From Schlesneria sp. (lineage in GTDB: Bacteria > Planctomycetota > Planctomycetia > Planctomycetales > Planctomycetaceae), in assembly GCA_025353525.1 (NCBI GenBank), contig JANXOO010001535.1:1-7075 (forward strand): a DNA stretch of 7,075 nucleotides, read 5' to 3'. The translations under genes were made by a program, and so were the position numbers. The notes under the pieces were generated by a model. The model had not been told where the DNA came from, ran no database searches, and saw nothing but the letters and a program-made list of their open reading frames with translations. This document shows, in pieces, positions 6,990-7,075 of the stretch. Position 1 is the first letter of the stretch. Every line of letters starts with the position of its first letter.

Positions 6990-7042
6990 CTCAAGCGAAG
7001 AGTTCCCCGCAGTGACCGAGTCGACGGTCAAAGTCGCTTGAG
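6990..7042. repeat. Nested inverted repeats
   Basis: Outer arms CTCAAGCGA (6990-6998) and TCGCTTGAG (7034-7042) are exact 9-bp complements. Inside them TGACCG (7013-7018) and CGGTCA (7025-7030) form a 6-bp stem around a 6-base loop. As RNA this would fold into a two-tier stem. It matches no RNA family I recognise. Confidence 0.45.
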
Positions 7043-7075
7043 TTGTCTCGGCGTAGCGCCCGGGTTGATCGTTTC

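Larger units (their letters stand above)
6689..7075. other. 387-base region without a convincing protein gene
   Basis: Upstream of the GTPase gene and running to the window edge. The frames that stay open here (for example plus-strand 6682-7041, 119 codons) show no recognisable motif, have atypical composition and no good ribosome site, and overlap each other on both strands. What the region does hold is a 12-bp palindrome, a strong Shine-Dalgarno sequence with a very short frame, and two inverted repeats, each listed separately. It probably contains the GTPase promoter and perhaps the leader or an RNA of a unit beyond the right edge. No clear -35/-10 pair was found. A TTGACC on the minus strand (6717-6722) has no acceptable -10 box at the right distance. 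Confidence 0.5.

Noticed and set aside
6682..7041. 119-codon plus-strand frame across the right-hand gap
   Set aside because: It begins inside the GTPase gene, has no ribosome site at its ATG, shows Arg/Ser/His-rich shadow-like composition, and runs through both inverted repeats.
1..7075. CRISPR array, tRNA or rRNA genes, insertion sequence or attachment site
   Set aside because: No regularly spaced direct repeats, no cloverleaf or rRNA signature, no transposase frame and no terminal inverted repeats were seen.

Overview
The window holds the 3' half of one gene, three complete protein genes and a 387-base gene-poor right end. The style suggests a planctomycete. The signs are a cyanophycin-synthetase-type Mur ligase, an FHA-GAF-SpoIIE phosphatase, and a redoxin / c-type cytochrome / PHM-like copper protein whose cytochrome part has the signature common in Planctomycetes, Acidobacteria and related groups. 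Base composition is moderately GC-rich. The taxon is inferred from gene style, not from a marker gene.

Layout: (1) 1-1223, plus strand, the C-terminal Mur-ligase part of cyanophycin synthetase (CphA); its start lies left of the window. (2) 1265-2995, plus strand, a PPM-type (SpoIIE/RsbU) serine/threonine phosphatase with an N-terminal FHA domain and a GAF domain. (3) 3013-4959, plus strand, a membrane-anchored or exported three-module protein: thioredoxin-like redoxin, CXXCH cytochrome c, and a module matching the type-II copper monooxygenases (PHM/DBM class) at all predicted copper ligands. (4) 4960-5098, a convergent intergenic gap with two hairpins. (5) 5099-6688, minus strand, a membrane-anchored Era/TrmE-like GTPase. 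(6) 6689-7075, no convincing protein gene, but a 12-bp palindrome, a near-perfect Shine-Dalgarno sequence before a 16-codon reading frame, and two strong inverted repeats.

The three plus-strand genes are separated by only about 41 and 17 bases and could form one transcript. The window does not prove a shared job. CphA makes a nitrogen-storage polymer in the cytoplasm, the phosphatase is a cytoplasmic signalling protein, and the redoxin-cytochrome-copper protein must act outside the cytoplasmic membrane because its heme is attached there. The GTPase is transcribed toward them and is a separate unit. The most unusual items are the redox-copper fusion protein and the structured right-hand intergenic region.
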